DNA of 64,000 bases, taken from assembly GCF_030295405.1 (NCBI RefSeq), contig NZ_AP027080.1, positions 1,550,001-1,614,000 on the forward strand, given 5' to 3'. A program made the position numbers and the translations under genes. The DNA is from Mesoterricola silvestris (lineage in GTDB: Bacteria; Acidobacteriota; Holophagae; Holophagales; Holophagaceae). This document shows positions 60,454 through 64,000 of the stretch, piece after piece. A model generated the notes under the pieces. It was not told where the DNA came from and ran no database searches. It was given only the letters and a program-made list of their open reading frames with translations. How positions within the stretch are numbered: the stretch's first letter is position 1; every line of letters begins with the position of its first letter.

Positions 60454-61986
60454 ATGGTCAAGCGTGGGCTGGCTCTGAAGTTCTTCCTGCCTGTGGGGGG
60501 CGCCCTGGCGGTGGTGGTGGGGGCGGTGGTGCTGTTCATCGGGGCCCTCCAGTCCCGGGGGGCGGAGCGGGCCTTCCGGGACCACCTCACCTCCCTGGCC
60601 ACCACCTCCCGGTCCATGATGCATTCGGAGGCGGAGGAGTACTGCCGGTCCCGGGGCATGAGCTACCACCGGGTCATCGTGGGCGACAAGGCCGCGGAGG
60701 GGGAGGAGGGGGCCTACGAGCAGGGCGTGCTCCGGGCCTTCGAGGCCAACCCGAAGCTGGAATCCATGGACCGGGAGTACGAGGACGCCCAGGGCCGGCC
60801 CAACCAGGTGGCCTTCGCCCCGGCCCGGCTCCAGGATTCCTGCGTGACCTGCCACCAGGCCTTCGGCATCGACCGCTTCAAGGACCGGAAGGTGGGGGAC
60901 CTGGTGGCGGCCTTCGGGGTGTCGGTGTCCACCGAGGGGCTGCAGAAGGAGGTGCGGGACCTCAGGCTCCTGTGCCTGGGGGCGGGGATCCTGGTGCTGG
61001 CGGCCATCAGCGGGCTGGTCACCTACTTCGTGCGGCGGATCATCCTGGCGCCCCTGTCGGAGCTGTCCGGATCCATCCTCCGCATCGCCCAGGGCGACCT
61101 CACGGTGCGCACCGAGGTGCGCAGCGACGACGAGATCGGCCAGCTGGGGACGGCCTTCAACGGCATGGTGTCGGACCTCAACGGAGCCCTCCTGCGGGTG
61201 GAGCGGGCCTCGGAGCAGGTGGCCTCGGGCAGCACCCAGCTCGCGGCCAGCGCCGACGAGATGGTCCGCACCGTGGACGACGCGGCCCGGGGGGGCGAGG
61301 CCCTGCGCGAGGCGGGGCAGGGCGTCATGGCGGCCCTGGAGCACCTCATGGGCAATGTGCGGGCCATGGACGACCACACCCGGCGCACCGTGGCGGAAAC
61401 CGGCGTGGCGGTGCGGGACACGGACCAGGGGGCCCTGGCCGGCCAGGGCGCCGCCGAAGGCATGAAGGAGATCGAACAGGCCACGTCCCGCATCAACCAG
61501 GCCATCCGGGTGATCCAGGACATCGCCCGGCAGACCAACCTGCTCTCCCTGAACGCGGCCATCGAGGCCGCCAAGGCCGGGGCCCAGGGCAAGGGCTTCG
61601 CCGTGGTGGCCGAGGAGGTGCGCAAACTGGCCGAGCGCAGCGCCCAGTCCGCCCGGGAGATCGAGGAGATCATCGGCCAGACCCAGGAGGCCGTGAAGGG
61701 CGGGGTGCGGAGCGTCGCCACCACCCTGGAGCGCCTGGACGACATCCGGAGCCGCATCTCGGAGGTGTCCGGCAGCATCCACGGCATCGAGGGCCTCGCC
61801 CGGGAGCAGGGCCAGACCGGGGTGGAGGTGAAGGGCCTCATGGAGCACACCTCCTCCCGCCTGGAGCAGAACGCCGCGGCCACCGCCCAGCTCTCGGCCA
61901 CGGTCCACGAGATCACGAAGACCGCCGAGGAACTGTCCACGGTGGCGGAGGAGATGAAGGACCTGGTGCAGAAATTCCGGCTATAG
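60454..61986 (+). CDS. Methyl-accepting chemotaxis protein with periplasmic c-type haem site
   Basis: 510 residues. TM1 (about 9-31), periplasmic sensor (32-170), TM2 (171-193), HAMP (about 194-246), signalling coiled coil with the tip IARQTNLLSLNAAIEAAKAGAQGKGFAVVAEEVRKLAERS. The sensor has C130-V-T-C133-H134 (DSCVTCHQAF), a covalent haem c site, and resembles the DUF3365/Tll0287-like sensor, including the YCRSRGMSYHRV segment. It probably senses redox state, O2, NO or an electron acceptor and steers motility. Start ATG 60454 gives a short N-terminal tail before TM1. No che genes are adjacent. Overlaps convergent moeA by 6 nt. Confidence 0.92.
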   Translation: MVKRGLALKFFLPVGGALAVVVGAVVLFIGALQSRGAERAFRDHLTSLATTSRSMMHSEAEEYCRSRGMSYHRVIVGDKAAEGEEGAYEQGVLRAFEANPKLESMDREYEDAQGRPNQVAFAPARLQDSCVTCHQAFGIDRFKDRKVGDLVAAFGVSVSTEGLQKEVRDLRLLCLGAGILVLAAISGLVTYFVRRIILAPLSELSGSILRIAQGDLTVRTEVRSDDEIGQLGTAFNGMVSDLNGALLRVERASEQVASGSTQLAASADEMVRTVDDAARGGEALREAGQGVMAALEHLMGNVRAMDDHTRRTVAETGVAVRDTDQGALAGQGAAEGMKEIEQATSRINQAIRVIQDIARQTNLLSLNAAIEAAKAGAQGKGFAVVAEEVRKLAERSAQSAREIEEIIGQTQEAVKGGVRSVATTLERLDDIRSRISEVSGSIHGIEGLAREQGQTGVEVKGLMEHTSSRLEQNAAATAQLSATVHEITKTAEELSTVAEEMKDLVQKFRL

Positions 61987-63105
61987 GGTGTCCAGGTACC
62001 GGGTGGGCCCGGCCCCCATGCCGCCCTCGGGCACCCACGCGAAGGCGTCGGCCTGGGCCAGGCGCACCAGGTCCGCGGAACCCTGGCTGGGCAGGGGGTG
62101 GAGGTCCCTCCCCTCCCGGCGGCAGGGGTGGAGCAGGGGCCGGTCCCCGGGGTTGGGCACGGCGGCCGCCAGGCGCCCCTCCTTCCAGGGATCCGGGGCC
62201 CGGCGGCCCTGGAGGCCGGCCATGGCCACGGGCAGGAACAGCAGGGCGTTCATGTAGGAGGACACGGGGTTGCCCGGCAGCCCCAGGATGACCCGCCCGT
62301 CCAGCAGGGCCGTGAGCATGGGCTTGCCGGGCTTGAGGCGGATCCGGTGGAAGAGGATGCGGGCGCCCATGGCCTCCAGCACCCGGGGGAGGTGGTCCTT
62401 GTCCCCGGCCGACACGCCGCCGGAGGTGAGGAGGATCTGCAGGTCCCCCAGGCCCAGGAGGAAGTCCCGCACGGCCTCGGGCCGGTCCGGCAGGGGGGGG
62501 AGCCTGCGCACCTCCGCGCCCAGGGCGTGGGCCAGGGCCTCCAGCATGGGGCCGTTGCTGTCCCGGATCTGGTGGGGGGCGGGGTGGGCGGTGATCTCGT
62601 CCCCGGTGGGGACGATGCCCACCCGGAGCCGCGCCAGGGGGGGCGTGGGCAGGCCCACCTGGGCCAGGAGCCCCGTGTGGCCGGCCCCGGCCGGGGCGCC
62701 CGGGGGAAGCAGGAGGTCCCCCTTCCGGGCCTGGGAGCCCCGGGGGCGCACGTGGGCGCCGGGGAGGGGGGGCGCGGCGGGGGTCAGGCCCTGGGGCCCC
62801 TGGACCAGGTCCTCCACGGGCACCACGGCGTCGGCCCCGGGGGGAAGGGCGGCCCCGGTCATGATGCGCACGCAGGTGCCGGGCTCCACCCGGAAGGCGG
62901 CGGGGTCGTCCCCGGCGAAGAGGGTCCCCAGCACGCGCCGGGGCGCGGCGCCGTCCTGGCTGCGCAGGGCGGCCCCGTCCATGGAGCTCAGGTCCAGGGC
63001 CGGATCGTCCCGGTCCGCGCGGATCTCCGGGGTCGCGGGGGGCGGAAAGGCGGCGGCCAGGATCCGGAGGGCGTCTTCAAGGGGGAGGAGAGGGGCGGCG
63101 CACAT
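61981..63105 (-). CDS. moeA: Molybdopterin molybdotransferase
   Basis: 374 residues; inserts molybdate into adenylated molybdopterin. SSMDGAALRS, GTCVRIMTGAALPPGADAVVPVED, RVGIVPTGDEI, SNGPMLEALA, LLTSGGVSAGDKDHL and ILGLPGNPVSSYMNALLFL are all MoeA blocks. Slightly shorter than E. coli MoeA. Start ATG 63105 is chosen; an in-frame ATG 13 codons upstream (63144) adds residues unlike the family. Divergent from the rel gene with AT-rich DNA (63105-63120) between. Indicates molybdoenzymes, consistent with a respiratory lifestyle. Confidence 0.93.
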   Translation of the reverse strand: MCAAPLLPLEDALRILAAAFPPPATPEIRADRDDPALDLSSMDGAALRSQDGAAPRRVLGTLFAGDDPAAFRVEPGTCVRIMTGAALPPGADAVVPVEDLVQGPQGLTPAAPPLPGAHVRPRGSQARKGDLLLPPGAPAGAGHTGLLAQVGLPTPPLARLRVGIVPTGDEITAHPAPHQIRDSNGPMLEALAHALGAEVRRLPPLPDRPEAVRDFLLGLGDLQILLTSGGVSAGDKDHLPRVLEAMGARILFHRIRLKPGKPMLTALLDGRVILGLPGNPVSSYMNALLFLPVAMAGLQGRRAPDPWKEGRLAAAVPNPGDRPLLHPCRREGRDLHPLPSQGSADLVRLAQADAFAWVPEGGMGAGPTRYLDTL

Positions 63106-63142
63106 GGTATATATCGTAGTCGAGGGGGAACGGGATAGAGGC

Positions 63143-64000
63143 ATGACAACGCTTGACCTGGACGACGCCTCCCCTGGCGGGGGCTCCTGCCTTACTCTCG
63201 AAGGGGCCTACGACCAGGTCCGCTCCAAGTTCCTCTTCCACCACCCCGACGGCGACACGGCCCTGCTGGACCGGGCCTTCAAGGTCGGCAAGAAGATGCA
63301 CGGCTCCCAGAAGCGCAAGAGCGGGGAACCCTACTTCTTCCACCCCCTGGCCGTGGCGGATTCCCTGGCCGAGTGGCGCCTGGACGCCGTGAGCGTGGCC
63401 TGCGCCATCCTCCACGACACGGTGGAGGACACCCTCATGACCCTCGAGGAGGTGCGCAAGCAGTTCGGGGAGGAGGTGGCCGACATCGTCGACGGCCTCA
63501 CCAAGATGAGCAAGCTCAACTTCACCGACCGCACCCTGCTCAACGCCGAGAACGTGCGCAAGCTCCTGGTGGCCATGGGCAAGGACGTGCGGGTGCTGCT
63601 GGTGAAGCTCGCGGACCGCCTCCACAACATGCGCACCCTGGCCTCCATGCGGGAGGAGAAGCGCCGCCGCATCGCCCGGGAGACCCTGGAGCTGTACGCG
63701 CCCCTCGCCAACCGCCTGGGCATGGGCACCGTGCGCGCCGAGCTGGAGGACCTGGCCTTCGCCAACCTCGAGCCCGAGCGGTTCGCGGAGATGCGCAAGG
63801 CCATCGACCTCAAGCGCAGCAAGAGCGCGCCCATGGTGGAGGAGATCAAGAAGACCCTCCAGTCCGCCCTGCGGGCCCAGGGCATCCACGCCGAGATCCT
63901 CTACCGGGAGAAGCACCTCTACGGCATCTGGAAGAAGATGGGGCTCCAGGAGAAGAGCCTGGACGACATCCACGATTGGCTCGCCTACCGCATCCTCTGC
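63143..64000 (+). CDS. rel: Rel/SpoT-type (p)ppGpp synthetase/hydrolase (partial, runs off right edge)
   Basis: First 286 residues. HD hydrolase domain: SGEPYFFHPLAVADSLAEWRLDAVSVACAILHDTVEDT, with the HDxxED pattern intact, then VRKLLVAMGKDVRVLLVKLADRLHNMRTL. The synthetase domain begins with REKHLYGIWKKM near the edge, so TGS and ACT parts lie outside. An intact HD motif predicts both (p)ppGpp breakdown and synthesis, the bifunctional Rel type. Start ATG 63143 follows GAGGC. Governs the stringent response to amino-acid starvation. Confidence 0.95.
   Translation, partial: MTTLDLDDASPGGGSCLTLEGAYDQVRSKFLFHHPDGDTALLDRAFKVGKKMHGSQKRKSGEPYFFHPLAVADSLAEWRLDAVSVACAILHDTVEDTLMTLEEVRKQFGEEVADIVDGLTKMSKLNFTDRTLLNAENVRKLLVAMGKDVRVLLVKLADRLHNMRTLASMREEKRRRIARETLELYAPLANRLGMGTVRAELEDLAFANLEPERFAEMRKAIDLKRSKSAPMVEEIKKTLQSALRAQGIHAEILYREKHLYGIWKKMGLQEKSLDDIHDWLAYRILC

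Overview
A 64 kb, very GC-rich, densely packed chromosomal segment with about 53 protein genes and two tRNA-Ser genes. There is no prophage, no transposase gene and no CRISPR array. Best guess for the source: a free-living, Gram-negative-type Acidobacteriota of the Holophaga/Geothrix group. This is inferred from gene content (DUF1015-serA-serC, DUF3516 helicase, REC-DUF4388 regulator, several HD-GYP proteins, many secreted peptidases) and GC-dominated codon use; no marker gene here proves it.

Layout. 1-3330: response regulator running off the left edge, DUF4136 lipoprotein, a VanZ/LpxH-like fusion and an LhgO-type oxidase. 3335-3752: a long imperfect palindrome. 3763-8501: REC-HD-GYP protein, an ArnT-like glycosyltransferase with an EamA/ArnE-like partner, and RarA. 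8605-11600: repeat elements around a large secreted ankyrin protein. 11697-16638: pirin with a promoter-embedded operator, then usp-SDR-acyltransferase-CBS/CorC packed head to tail, and a stand-alone receiver. 16719-19383: GH113-like protein, REC-DUF4388 and a histidine phosphatase. 19502-22789: serine biosynthesis operon (DUF1015, serA, serC). 22926-27213: Sel1 protein, HD-GYP protein, comEA, pseudopilin and radC. 27223-31767: M4 peptidase and two secreted proteins, one with F-box-like and leucine-rich parts. 31849-37146: ABC exporter and the complete oxidative pentose phosphate branch zwf-pgl-gnd. 37216-42607: apt, DUF3516 helicase, PLP sulfur-amino-acid enzyme, aldo/keto reductase. 42764-46094: PilZ, HEAT-repeat protein and a sigma54 activator. 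46819-50885: tRNA-Ser(UGA), acyl-CoA synthetase, second M4 peptidase, tRNA-Ser(GCU). 50940-60047: MFS carrier, TlpA-like protein, an active/inactive M16 pair, and the thiol-redox run dsbD-trxB-trxA. 60454-64000: haem-c chemoreceptor, moeA and the start of a Rel-type (p)ppGpp enzyme.

Themes. Envelope and secretion functions dominate (lipoprotein, peptidases, DsbD/TlpA, glycosyltransferase, pilin-like protein), together with signalling by receivers, HD-GYP and PilZ (c-di-GMP), (p)ppGpp and a chemoreceptor. The most distinctive non-coding feature is the set of long palindromic repeats that occupy most intergenic gaps of more than about 150 bp. At least two families recur within the window: one with 9-bp GGATGAA-type steps and a GGGTCGG...CCGACCC core, and one with a CTGCGAGTCCTC-type arm.
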